This document shows, piece by piece, positions 36,744-45,080 of a stretch of DNA of 64,000 nt. The stretch is taken from assembly GCA_021604865.1 (NCBI GenBank), contig BQJU01000027.1:1-64000 (forward strand). The letters run 5' to 3'. Each line of letters begins with the position of its first letter. The first letter of the stretch is position 1. A program made the position numbers and the translations under genes. Source of the DNA: Saprospiraceae bacterium (GTDB taxonomy: Bacteria > Bacteroidota > Bacteroidia > Chitinophagales > Saprospiraceae). A model generated the notes under the pieces. That model was not told where the DNA came from, did no database searches, and worked only from the letters and a program-made list of their open reading frames with translations.

Positions 36744-36935
36744 GGGCGTGCCCCCTCGTGATGATCCTCCGTTCAACCGATATTGGTTTACCCTCACCTG
36801 AAGTCAGCCTCCGACCAATATCGTGGAGCCTCGGGGTCGCGCTATCCGCTCTTATACCTTCGCCTTGACCTGTTTGATTAAACAAACCACTTTCATGGCT
36901 TCGGTATACCGCTACTATCGCTCACGCAAGGTCCG
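36744..36935. repeat. GC-rich intergenic element with perfect 10-bp inverted repeat
   Basis: The segment opens with GGGCGTGCCCCCTCG and includes CGATATTGGT (36778-36787) with its exact reverse complement at 36814-36823. Further on are GGGGTCGCGCTATCCGCTC and CTACTATCGCTCACGCAAGG. I have seen similar wording in intergenic DNA of other Bacteroidota, but I cannot confirm it here. No coding frame stands out. The stretch 36936-37200 has no visible gene. Confidence 0.45.
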
Positions 36936-37200
36936 TATTCACACGCCAGACCTGCAAAAGGTAGAATAGGGTGCTCTACTATTCACTATTCTTGCTGATT
37001 ATTGATGGGTGAACCACACAACTGAAATGTACCAATAAAACACCCTGCAACCAACTAAGGTTTTTCATATCACCTCCCAAATTAGCCAAAAAACGGCAAA
37101 GAAAAGGAGCTGAAATAGAAAAGTTATCCACACTTTAACCGAGCCACAGAGAGTCAGGTAGTTAGATATTTAAATTGGTTGATTGTATTGATAATTTTCC

Positions 37201-38101
37201 ATTGCCTGGTGGATTGCTTGCCCAAGACGAGATTTGTGTTCCAATCAGATCAGGGGTCAGGTCGCTTTGCTGTCAGGGGTCAGACGCTGCGCTGTCAGGA
37301 GTCAGACGCTTCGCTTTCAGGTGTCAGGTCGCTTCGCTGTCAGGGGTCTCGCAGCGAAGCGATCTCAAAAGCACCCTCGCTTTGGACCACAGCGTGGTCT
37401 AAGTATATTAGCTCGTAATAACGCCGCGGTTGTCGACTACAGCGTAGTCGCACCAATCACACCCAGTCAAAAAAAACGAATATCTATTCTTCCTTATATG
37501 ATTTTTCCATAAGGTGTTTTTCCTGGTTCATCACCTATTGCTATAACTATAAGAAATGGGATACAATTAAAAAAATAGCAATGTTCAAAGAAGGTGCGAC
37601 CTCTCTGAGGTCGAATAAAAGCCTACGCTCTGGGCTAACAAAGTGTGACCTCTCTGAGGTCCATGGCAGGCGTAATTTTAGTCGTTTCGCTAGGAAAGTA
37701 TCCAAAACAAATTTTGTGTCCCAATCAGGTCGCTTCGCTGTCAGGGGTCTCACAACAAAGCGATCTCAAAAGCACGATCGCTTTGGACCACAGCGTGGTC
37801 AAAATATGTTAACCCATAATAACATCACGGTTGTCGACTACAGCGAAGTCGCACCTATCACACCCAGTCAAAAAAACGAATACCTATTCTTCCTTAAATG
37901 ATTTTTCCCTAGGGTGTTTTTCCTGGTTCATCATCTATTGCTATAACTATAAGAAACGGGATACAATTAAGAAGAGGTCAGGAGTCAGGTCGCTGCGCTT
38001 TCAGGGATCAGACGCTTCGCTGTCAGGGGTCAGATGCTGCACGGTCTTTAGTCTGACAGCAAAGCGATCTGACAGTCGAAGACGATCTGACAGCGCAGCG
38101 A
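37201..38101. repeat. Tandem block of the hairpin-rich modular repeat
   Basis: Two to three units of about 400 bp follow one another. The hairpins are GACCAC-AGC-GTGGTC at 37385-37399 and 37786-37800, CGACTAC-AGC-GTAGTCG at 37434-37450 with a variant at 37835-37851, and GACCTC-TCT-GAGGTC at 37597-37613 and 37647-37661. Between them lie GTCAGGGGTCAGACGCTTCGCT-type words in tandem (37250-37360 and 37978-38060). The block abuts the last codons of the 38102 gene. Short overlapping frames occur in it, but they differ between units and are not genes. Confidence 0.82.
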
Positions 38102-39727
38102 CTACCCCCCGCCAACCCCAGCCATCACAACATCAACCATCTCCCTCCATATATTCTCCAGGGCTTCTTCATGGCCTTTCCAGCTTTCGGTATCTTTTTG
38201 AGCAATGGTTTCTTTTAGGCAAGCCAGGAAGGTATGGAATTCAGCAGGAGGAATACCCATAGCCGTATGGTTTTGGGCCAGACGAGATAAGCGATTTTTA
38301 AGCGAATGAGGATCGCCATAAAAGGCCAAAAGGCGATCGATAGCCAAATCCAGCATGCGGTGCTGATAATCCCAGAGGGCTTCCTCTGTTTGTTTATATT
38401 CAGTGGCCTTAGCTTGAAAATGTTTTTCAAAAATGGCTTTTGATTGGGGACTTTTTGAAAAGAAGTGGTCGTAAAAGAAGCGGTAAAAATGTTCTTGTTT
38501 CCGGCAGCGGTCAAAACTTCGTTTCAGTTTGCGCTGGTCGTCTTTTTTGCTGGTCGGTTTTGAGGATACGATAAGGTTGTCAATCTCATCCCAAACCTCA
38601 TCAAGGTCGGCAAAACGATCGGCGGGATGATAGCTAAGCATCCGGCGAATAGCCTTGATCATGGGTTTTGGGCAAAAGGTCTCACTCAATTCTTCCTCCA
38701 GCATGTCCGGATTGTTCTCAAAAGTGATGCGTTTGTTCAAAACCTCCAGGACCGTGTCGCCCCGAAAAAATGGGAGGTGTCGGAACAACTCAAAAGCAAC
38801 CAATCCCAATGCATATTGGTCCGTTTTCTCCGTCAGTTCTTCACCGTTGAATTGCTCCGGACTCCAATAGGCCACAATTTGTTTAATCCTGCCAATACTC
38901 CGTTGACTCACATTAAAACGGATGACCTGAAAAGGAAAAATTTGCGGTTCTCCCTCCCGGTCAATCATGATATTGGAAGGGCGTAAATTCAGATGCAACA
39001 ATTCATCTTGGTGGCCCTGGATCAGCGCTTCCGTTATTTTAAGCAATACCTTTTTGATTTCTCTAAGTTGTAGGGGCCAGTCTAGCTTCAGCCGGTCCGA
39101 CAGGCGCATGCCATCCACATAAGGCATCACATAGAATCGTGGCGGATGGATCAGACCATCATCCAGAATGGTGATGATGCCATCTACATGTGAATATTGC
39201 CGGGATTTAGCAAAACGGTCCGCCAGTTCCTGTACATTTTCTTCATCAATTAAGGATAAATTTTTAAAAACCTTGATGGCTACTTTTTCACGAAAGTGAC
39301 TATTCCTATTCCTCAAGGCACTGTATACCAGGCAATAATCTCCATTGGATATACATTTAAGGTCGGTATATTTTTCAGGAGGTAGGGCTTCTTCCAGCAT
39401 TTCCCGAAACTCGGTCTCATTTTGGGCCAGTCGGATCGTCCGAATGTGCTGTTGTTCAGCAATAAGTTGATCCTGAATATCCATCATCACGCTTAATAAA
39501 CTAACGCGAATTTTGTTCATCTCCAGCGTTTTCTCTTCCAGGCTGATGGTTCCCTTGTTATCGTCTTTCCTTACGTTATTAAACCGGGCACTCAGGTTGA
39601 TGACAGTTTCCCGCTGGTCCGGATTGAGGTCATTCAATTCCTGACAAATCTCTTCAATGCACGGCCCAATTTGGTCGTGTTGAATTTGTCCGATCCAGCG
39701 CTGAATATGTTGTTTGTTTATGGTCAT
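38102..39727 (-). CDS. Effector-associated-like, pseudokinase and globin-like fusion protein
   Basis: I place the start at ATG 39727 (MTINKQHIQRW), giving 541 aa, because a promoter-like TATATTTG lies just upstream. Residues 1-90 are helical and resemble the effector-associated domains of conflict systems, with the pattern VINLSARFNNVRKD...GTISLEEKTLEMNKIR. Residues about 110-385 have a Ser/Thr-kinase fold with the beta3 Lys (VAIKVF). HRD is HLN (LLHLNLRPSNIMI), DFG is PFQ, and the glycine loop is poor, so it should be a pseudokinase. Residues about 400-535 look globin-like (FYRFFYDHFFSKSP, RLAQNHTAMGI with a candidate proximal His, then the H-helix AL.NIWREMV). It could couple a haem or gas signal to partner binding; that is inference. 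Confidence 0.72.
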   Translation of the reverse strand: MTINKQHIQRWIGQIQHDQIGPCIEEICQELNDLNPDQRETVINLSARFNNVRKDDNKGTISLEEKTLEMNKIRVSLLSVMMDIQDQLIAEQQHIRTIRLAQNETEFREMLEEALPPEKYTDLKCISNGDYCLVYSALRNRNSHFREKVAIKVFKNLSLIDEENVQELADRFAKSRQYSHVDGIITILDDGLIHPPRFYVMPYVDGMRLSDRLKLDWPLQLREIKKVLLKITEALIQGHQDELLHLNLRPSNIMIDREGEPQIFPFQVIRFNVSQRSIGRIKQIVAYWSPEQFNGEELTEKTDQYALGLVAFELFRHLPFFRGDTVLEVLNKRITFENNPDMLEEELSETFCPKPMIKAIRRMLSYHPADRFADLDEVWDEIDNLIVSSKPTSKKDDQRKLKRSFDRCRKQEHFYRFFYDHFFSKSPQSKAIFEKHFQAKATEYKQTEEALWDYQHRMLDLAIDRLLAFYGDPHSLKNRLSRLAQNHTAMGIPPAEFHTFLACLKETIAQKDTESWKGHEEALENIWREMVDVVMAGVGGG

Positions 39728-39742
39728 AGGGAATGTTACACT

Positions 39743-39803
39743 CAAATATAATTTTACAAGATATAAAAAAAGAAGAAATCCCTTTGGCAAAATTATGCCA
39801 AAG
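39743..39803 (-). promoter_or_regulatory. Promoter box and hairpin upstream of the pseudokinase gene
   Basis: TATATTTG on the minus strand (39743-39750) fits TAnnTTTG, and no convincing -33 element is present. At 39782-39803 a perfect 8-bp hairpin, CTTTGGCA-TAATTT-TGCCAAAG, is followed by a T-rich run. The same promoter and hairpin are conserved at 41100-41160 before a truncated copy of the gene. Confidence 0.55.
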
Positions 39804-40260
39804 AGATTTCAGGTAAAAACCGAATTGTTAGAAATGCGCGTTTTTAAAGTCGGGAATGTTTATGACAATCCATACCAAACATGCACTTAGACATTTATCT
39901 GAATTTTCATCCTGATTTCTTCGAAAAGATTACCATGCCAGGTAGTTAAAGTATTTTGGTAAAAGGAAATTTTTATTTACTTTACGGGCGTTCTCTAACC
40001 ATCTCAAAATTTGGCACGAGGTATCAATTTGGCAAATGTGTACACTCTGTCAATGGCGCTCAAAAACATTTAATTTAAAGTGTAATTTCTAATAGCTTAA
40101 ACAGATGAATCAGTTGTTGAGTTGTTTACGGTTTATACACCTGATATTGACAGATGTTTTGAGCTTGCACTGGAAGAAATTTCAGTACATTCGATTGATA
40201 TAAGTAGCTTAATTTCAGGACAATATCACATTTCAATCATTTCAAAACATACAACCTTTC
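39804..40260. other. AT-rich intergenic region without visible gene
   Basis: This is 457 bp between two divergently oriented genes. The first 50 bp are duplicated at 41161-41210. I see no open frame with a plausible start and no repeat or hairpin of note in the rest. Confidence 0.5.
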
Positions 40261-40851
40261 ATGAGAAATTTATTATCCAAAAATAATTTGATACCGATAT
40301 TCTTTTTAATGCTCCTCTCTATATTGAATTACTCCTGTAAAAAGGAAGACTGTCATGAAATAGAAGAGAATCCATTTGCCTGGAATTTTTTTGGTGCTTC
40401 TGCCTTGATTAATGGAGAACATTGGGAAGCGAATCGAGCCACGTATTCCTATAAACAGGATGGAACAATTTATATTTCACTCGATCATAATATCTGGTAT
40501 GCCAATACACTTTGGGCCCACAGGAGTTCCATATTTATAAAAAATCTTCAACCGAAATTATCCGAATCTCTTGAGCTTCATTATGTGTCACCAGGAGAAA
40601 CATCAAAACCTACTGCAATTGTGTATACATCAACAGCTGATGGAGACGCCGCGACGGGTACTTTTTATTTGCATACTGCGGAAAACCTTCAAAATTGGAT
40701 TACTATATCTGAAATAAATGATGAACTTGGAGAAGTTGTCGGATCACTCGAAGCGACTTTTGTGAAAAGTGGTGGATTACCGGTGAATAATATTTTTTCG
40801 GATACGATTGTGGTTACCAATTGTGATTTTAGAGCGAAGCTGATTGAATAA
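40261..40851 (+). CDS. Hypothetical lipoprotein
   Basis: The protein has 196 aa. MRNLLSKNNLIPIFFLMLLS leads to a lipobox with the lipidated Cys in NYSCKKEDC. The mature part is beta-rich, with Trp and Tyr in alternating strands (TYSYKQDGTIYISLDHNIWY, TGTFYLHTAENLQNWI). It resembles the many small Bacteroidota lipoproteins related to the DUF6252 group, but I am not sure of the family. The gene is alone on the plus strand between the pseudokinase gene and its truncated copy. Its base composition is noticeably AT-rich, like the neighbouring island genes. A weak hairpin with GU pairs at about 40880-40915 may end transcription. Confidence 0.65.
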   Translation: MRNLLSKNNLIPIFFLMLLSILNYSCKKEDCHEIEENPFAWNFFGASALINGEHWEANRATYSYKQDGTIYISLDHNIWYANTLWAHRSSIFIKNLQPKLSESLELHYVSPGETSKPTAIVYTSTADGDAATGTFYLHTAENLQNWITISEINDELGEVVGSLEATFVKSGGLPVNNIFSDTIVVTNCDFRAKLIE

Positions 40852-40916
40852 TTTGGAAAAGTAAGGTATATCTAAAAAATAGCTCGGATCATTTGTACGA
40901 ATGGTTCGGGCTATGT

Positions 40917-41084
40917 TCACATATTCCTCACGTTAATGAGACGGGGACTCAGGTTAATCACCGTTTCTCTTTGATCCGGATGGAAGTCTTCTAATGACTG
41001 ACAAATTTCTTCTATACAGGACTCAATTTGATCCTGTTGAATCTGTTTAATCCAGCGCTGAATATGTTGTTTGTTTATGGTCAT
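40917..41084 (-). pseudogene. Truncated duplicate of the pseudokinase 5' end
   Basis: The first 55 codons (MTINKQHIQRWIKQIQQDQI...) match the N-terminal module of the 38102-39727 protein closely. The frame then stops at TGA right after NVRNM, where the full gene continues NVRKDD. The upstream promoter box, the hairpin and flanking DNA as far as about 41210 are also conserved. The break lies inside the effector-associated-like module, so no kinase or globin part remains. It could still make a 55-aa peptide able to compete with the full protein, but the simpler view is a decayed duplicate. Confidence 0.75.
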
Positions 41085-41138
41085 AGGGAATGTTACACTC
41101 AAATATAATTTTACAAGATATAAAAAAAGAAGAAATCC

Positions 41139-41160
41139 CTTTGGCAAAATTATGCCAAAG
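41139..41160 (-). terminator. Hairpin followed by T-rich run
   Basis: CTTTGGCA-TAATTT-TGCCAAAG followed on the minus strand by GGGATTTCTTCTTTTTTT. It lies about 55 bp after the stop of the 41216-41686 gene and could terminate it. It is also the duplicated copy of the hairpin at 39782-39803. Confidence 0.55.
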
Positions 41161-41215
41161 AGATCTCGTGTAAAAACCTAATTGTTAGAGATGCGCGTTT
41201 TTAGAATAGTGGATT

Positions 41216-41686
41216 TTAGGATAATCCATACCAAAGATTGAAATAATCATCCCCATTATGGTCAAATTTAATCAATATGCCCTGGTCATTTTCAATAGAG
41301 AATTCCGACTCAGTTTGGTGGTGACTCATCTCCATTCTCTGGTCGGTTGTACCAATAATAAAAGAAATTTTGTCTCCGTAACTAGTACTTATACTACTGA
41401 GCGTTAAGCCAATTTGCCCCGAAGATTCACCATAATTGGTCAATGTTCTCATTTGGTAATTGATGTTGGAGCCAAAATCTGAATTACAACTAATGACGAG
41501 GTCTCTCCACCCCGTACTGCTGTCTTCGATGTTTAGCTGGCAATAATAGTCTTCAAATGATAGATCCACGGGCGTCCCATTATCATCCATTTGAATAGTT
41601 GTCCCGTTTAGCTTGATTACTCTATTGGTAAAATCAAAGGTTAGGGTGTCGGTGGATTGTAATACGATAGTTTTGCTGGATTTCAT
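41216..41686 (-). CDS. Hypothetical small beta-rich protein
   Basis: The protein has 156 aa and neither a signal peptide nor a membrane segment. The sequence is made of short hydrophobic strands with Ser, Thr and Asn (VLQSTDTLTFDFTNRVIKLN, GDKISFIIGTTDQRMEM, IDQ-like loop, KFDHNGDDYFNLWYG). There is no Cys pattern or motif I recognise. It starts 29 bp after the stop of the deiminase-like gene, so it is the last gene of a minus-strand cluster and probably cotranscribed. A substrate or partner of the deiminase is one possible role. A hairpin with a T-run follows its stop. Confidence 0.6.
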   Translation of the reverse strand: MKSSKTIVLQSTDTLTFDFTNRVIKLNGTTIQMDDNGTPVDLSFEDYYCQLNIEDSSTGWRDLVISCNSDFGSNINYQMRTLTNYGESSGQIGLTLSSISTSYGDKISFIIGTTDQRMEMSHHQTESEFSIENDQGILIKFDHNGDDYFNLWYGLS

Positions 41687-41715
41687 TTCTATGGGTTTTA
41701 AATGGAAATTAGAAT

Positions 41716-43191
41716 TTATTTTTCACTCCTATGCAGACATTTGGTGATACATCGAATAGACCCTCCTCGACGAATCAATGGGAAACACCCATCTACGGGG
41801 ATAGCTGTAAAGCCATGGTTTTGCCAATATTGTAGGGCCAGATTATCATATTCCTCTAATTGACTTTCCTCTTCAGTGTCGGCATATTGTGGCACCCATA
41901 CCTTTCTACTGTGTTTAGTGATTTCTACTAAGCAGTTGTTGTAACTTAGTGGAATCCAGGATCTTTTGTTGCCGGATTTTTTGGGGTAAACAGGCATAGG
42001 CATAGAACGTACTATAAATTTTCTTTTCCCGTCTATCCGAATGTTTTCCAGATGCATTTTGATATCCAACAACCAGTGATTCATCGGACGAATTAACCAC
42101 TCATCAGCTATGGGGTCACCCTTAGCAGAAGCGTTAAACGGGGCAGCCAGTATTAAGGTATAATAAGGTTCGTCAAACAAATATCCGGCAGGGGTAATAA
42201 AGAGATCTAAGTGATAAAAAGGTTGGAATTCTCCCTTACAATAGAATTTATCCTTGAATGCTTTATTTTTTGGAAACTTCAACCGATAATCAAATCCAAT
42301 AGGTATCATCATTTTCTTTTGACCAAATACATACTGGAATGCCCGGTGAACACCACTATCATCAGCATTGATCGGATCTGGATGATTAGGCAATAGGATT
42401 CCATCGGCTGAAAAACAGGTGCCAAACAAAGCTTTAGTTTTATTGATATCATCCTGTCCCACCAATAAAAAGTCATCACCTGCCAATACATTACCTCCCT
42501 GGAAAAATAAACATACCCGGGATTGATTGGTGCACAACCCCTCAAAACAATTTGCTACAGCCAGGCAATCCGCAATTGCCGAATCACCATTGATCATTCT
42601 GTCTCCATCAGTACCTTCCGCTTCTTTAAATTTGATGGGTTCTATTAAATAAATATGGCCATCATTTGCCTCAGGGTCAAGTACAGGAATAAAGGGATCT
42701 TGTGCCCAAATGGAAAACCCCTGGATATTTTGTGGGTTGATGACCACCAGACGGTCTTCTTTAAATTTGATTTTTTCCCGAATGGCCCTCAACTCTTCAA
42801 ACAATTTATCCCAAATCTTTTTTGAATCTTTTTCTTCCTTCTTTTTTTGGGCAATGTTTCCTAATAAATAGACCTTAGTATATTTGGGCAATGACTTTAA
42901 AAAAGAGGTGAAAATATCCCGGTACTTAAATTCATCATTGCCCGTATAAGGGTAGGTCATCAGGATTTTCCTCAATTTGCCATGGGCATCAGAGATCATT
43001 TCGGGGATTTGGGGAATCTGAGGGTCATAATAAAGCGCATTCATAGGTTTCACCTCACAAGACAAACCATAGGACAAGTCTCCATTATCTGCATCTAGTA
43101 ATTTTTGAAATTCTTTCAGTTTGGGATATCTGGTACTTTTGTCTGGTATCGCCCAAGGAGGAATTCCATTTAACCCGTTAGAATCATTCAT
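41716..43191 (-). CDS. Pentein-fold deiminase (arginine/agmatine deiminase-like)
   Basis: The protein has 491 aa and no signal peptide. Several signatures of guanidino-modifying enzymes are in order: WAQD at about residues 162-165 (like WxRD), FQGGNVLAGDD (like EGGN), the H-x-D pair at about 327-329 (YHLDLFITP), and a C-terminal Cys at about 481 in GGSIRCITKC. The usual motif around that Cys has His where this has Arg. The catalytic Asp, His, Asp and Cys are all kept, so it may be active as a protein-arginine or small-guanidine deiminase. It is longer than agmatine deiminase, with a lysine-rich insertion around 115-145. It lies in a same-strand cluster with a subtilase-like and two unknown genes. 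Confidence 0.72.
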   Translation of the reverse strand: MNDSNGLNGIPPWAIPDKSTRYPKLKEFQKLLDADNGDLSYGLSCEVKPMNALYYDPQIPQIPEMISDAHGKLRKILMTYPYTGNDEFKYRDIFTSFLKSLPKYTKVYLLGNIAQKKKEEKDSKKIWDKLFEELRAIREKIKFKEDRLVVINPQNIQGFSIWAQDPFIPVLDPEANDGHIYLIEPIKFKEAEGTDGDRMINGDSAIADCLAVANCFEGLCTNQSRVCLFFQGGNVLAGDDFLLVGQDDINKTKALFGTCFSADGILLPNHPDPINADDSGVHRAFQYVFGQKKMMIPIGFDYRLKFPKNKAFKDKFYCKGEFQPFYHLDLFITPAGYLFDEPYYTLILAAPFNASAKGDPIADEWLIRPMNHWLLDIKMHLENIRIDGKRKFIVRSMPMPVYPKKSGNKRSWIPLSYNNCLVEITKHSRKVWVPQYADTEEESQLEEYDNLALQYWQNHGFTAIPVDGCFPLIRRGGSIRCITKCLHRSEK

Positions 43192-43305
43192 AAATAGGCC
43201 TGAGGTTTAGATAAATAAGAAAAGGATTTGAACCCCAAAAATTCATAGCTTAATCGTTAGCGCATTTTTTATATAAAAATCAGATTAAATTAAACAATCA
43301 CTAAT

Positions 43306-44247
43306 CTAGGCAACCGCTCTTGTATTAACAAATGTTTCTGGATTGACTAAGGTAGAACTAGCACCTAAACGAGAAGAAAAATCCACCCGCTCCAAATGAT
43401 TGAGTAAATCCTCGCTGGATCGGATCGGAGTGGTGCCGCCAAATTGATAATGCTTAGAAAGTGCCAAAGCAGCAATACCGGTAGCAATGGCTGTAGAAGT
43501 AGCTGCGCCAGACATTGAGGCATAACCTTTGGGCGGAAAAGTGGAAACCACCTCCCGTGAGGGAACAAATAAAGCTGGAACATTTAGAGCATGTATAGGG
43601 GGAGTGTTGTAATAATTGAATTCATTGCCCACGGTAATGACCTCGTTCTCGCTTGCCGGAAAATGGAAAGTGTTCCAATTAGTACCAGAATCTCCTATAG
43701 AACTTAAGATAAATGTTTTCGCTTTGGTAGCGTATTTAATGGCTTTTTTTATCACTACAAACTCATACTCACTTCCACAGTTAAGGATAATCAGATTGGC
43801 TCCACAATCCACCGCCCAATAAATTCCTTCTGCAATGGCATTGGCATTGCCGCGGCCGTTGTCATCCAATACTTTTCCTATTAATAATTTGGCCATTGGA
43901 GCAATACCTGCAGGTCCTGGAGGTTTCATTTCTTTGGCAGCAAGAATACCAGCAATGTGTGTGCCATGGCCATGGCCGTCACCAGCATTGGAGGCTGTAT
44001 TGCTAAAATCAGCGACTTCAAGTACATTGCATTTCAACGCGGGGTGATTGGGCGCCAGGCCAGTATCTAAGACCGCAATTTTTACGCCTTTTCCCTGAGT
44101 TGCTTTCCAGGAGTCCGGAATGCCGTGCAATTCATTGGTCCAGGAAATTCCTTGTTGGAGGCTGGTATGCCTCGGCCCTAACTCATTAAAAGGTAAAGCA
44201 AAGGTCAACTCATGCTCATTTGTTAAATTTAATTTTTTACTCATCAC
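43306..44247 (-). CDS. Subtilase-fold protein lacking catalytic serine (probable pseudoprotease)
   Basis: The protein has 313 aa, no signal peptide and no obvious propeptide. The S8 fold is clear: Asp61 in VKIAVLDTGLAP and His97 in GHGHGTHIAGI. The oxyanion region reads SIGDSGTN, with Asp186 where Asn is expected. The serine motif reads YASMSGAATSTAIATG, so the GTS Ser is Ala249, with no gap in the alignment. Both changes should abolish normal serine-protease activity. The product may instead bind peptides or a partner, or use a different residue. It lies between an unknown 241-aa gene and the deiminase-like gene, with a terminator-like hairpin upstream at 44262-44318. Confidence 0.8.
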   Translation of the reverse strand: MMSKKLNLTNEHELTFALPFNELGPRHTSLQQGISWTNELHGIPDSWKATQGKGVKIAVLDTGLAPNHPALKCNVLEVADFSNTASNAGDGHGHGTHIAGILAAKEMKPPGPAGIAPMAKLLIGKVLDDNGRGNANAIAEGIYWAVDCGANLIILNCGSEYEFVVIKKAIKYATKAKTFILSSIGDSGTNWNTFHFPASENEVITVGNEFNYYNTPPIHALNVPALFVPSREVVSTFPPKGYASMSGAATSTAIATGIAALALSKHYQFGGTTPIRSSEDLLNHLERVDFSSRLGASSTLVNPETFVNTRAVA

Positions 44248-44261
44248 TGTAAGTATTTACT

Positions 44262-44318
44262 TTTTTATAAAAAACCGGAATTACAGACGAAAACATTAGT
44301 CTTACGACTGTAATCCGG
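44262..44318 (-). terminator. Terminator-like hairpin between first and second cluster genes
   Basis: On the minus strand CCGGATTACAG pairs with CTGTAATTCCGG around a 21-nt loop, with one bulged base, and is followed by TTTTTTAT. It may end or attenuate the transcript of the 44355-45080 gene. Confidence 0.55.
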
Positions 44319-44354
44319 CAAAACCAGAGAGTCTTTAGGGTTATACAAGTTTAT

Positions 44355-45080
44355 TTAAGTAGGGATGATTATACCCATTTGGTGGCCTTCATCAGTTTTC
44401 CTGATCTGGCCTAGTGTTAAAAATAGTGGATGATCTTCCCGCCAAATGCGATAAAGGTGATCCAGCTTTTTATTGTTGATTGTCATTATGTGATCTGCAC
44501 TCGGAGACCCATTGATTCCCGGATCGAGCAAATGAGCTTCCGGCCCTTCAATGTGGAAAAAGGCACCCGCTCCACTCGCTTGCAATACCAATGCCCGGCC
44601 GGCATGAAGCACCCCTAATACCATAAAATGAGTGTCCCAATCATATTCTTCGTATAATCTTTTGAGTGTTGGCTGATCCAATTCTGAAGGATCAAATCTT
44701 TTTTGGCTGCAATTGATTGCCGTTAAAAAGAAATCCTGACCATTGGCAAAGGTGACTTCTAATAATTTGGGGCCCTCCTTAAAGCGGAATGTTGCGCCTG
44801 GACTGCAATAATGCATGGGAGCTACAATATCCTCTGTCTGAGGAGGTATTTTAATGTTTAATTTTTTTATTGGCGCAGTTTTTGTAAATCGACCAATTGG
44901 GTTACTTTTATGCGAAGAAGAGTCAGGATCTTTATAGGTTAAAACGTCACCGCAGGAAACATTCCTGCCTGGCTCATAAATAGCCCATAGCTTAAATAAT
45001 CGAGCAATTTCCTGGCAATAGTGATCTCCATATCCTGGCATAACTCTCTGATTCAAATTAATAACTGGTTCAAAAGTCAA
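44355..45080 (-). CDS. Unknown protein heading the deiminase-subtilase cluster
   Basis: The protein has 241 aa and no signal peptide. It is a soluble alpha/beta-looking sequence with IYEPGRNVSCGDVLTY near residue 35, PMHYCSPGATFRFKEG near 90, and DTHFMVLGVLHAGRALVLQA near 150. I do not recognise the family. The layout of an N-terminal sheet followed by a long strand pair loosely recalls bacterial gasdermins, which sit next to protease genes, but the similarity is too weak to claim. It is the first gene of the four-gene minus-strand cluster, separated from the subtilase gene by 107 bp that contain a terminator-like hairpin. Confidence 0.55.
   Translation of the reverse strand: MTFEPVINLNQRVMPGYGDHYCQEIARLFKLWAIYEPGRNVSCGDVLTYKDPDSSSHKSNPIGRFTKTAPIKKLNIKIPPQTEDIVAPMHYCSPGATFRFKEGPKLLEVTFANGQDFFLTAINCSQKRFDPSELDQPTLKRLYEEYDWDTHFMVLGVLHAGRALVLQASGAGAFFHIEGPEAHLLDPGINGSPSADHIMTINNKKLDHLYRIWREDHPLFLTLGQIRKTDEGHQMGIIIPT

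Noticed and set aside
37250-37360. CRISPR-like impression from repeated GTCAGGGGTCAGACGC words
   Set aside because: The words follow each other without spacers of constant length, and no cas gene is present.
37175-37901. Several overlapping short reading frames in the repeat block
   Set aside because: They run through hairpin repeats, differ between repeat units and have no recognisable product.
38102-39790. Longer start for the pseudokinase protein (21 extra residues)
   Set aside because: The added segment overlaps a promoter-like box, and the shared N-terminal module begins at the Met encoded at 39727.
44355-45080. Gasdermin identity for the 241-aa protein
   Set aside because: The strand layout and the neighbouring protease fold suggested it, but no firm motif could be matched, and the neighbour lacks its catalytic Ser.
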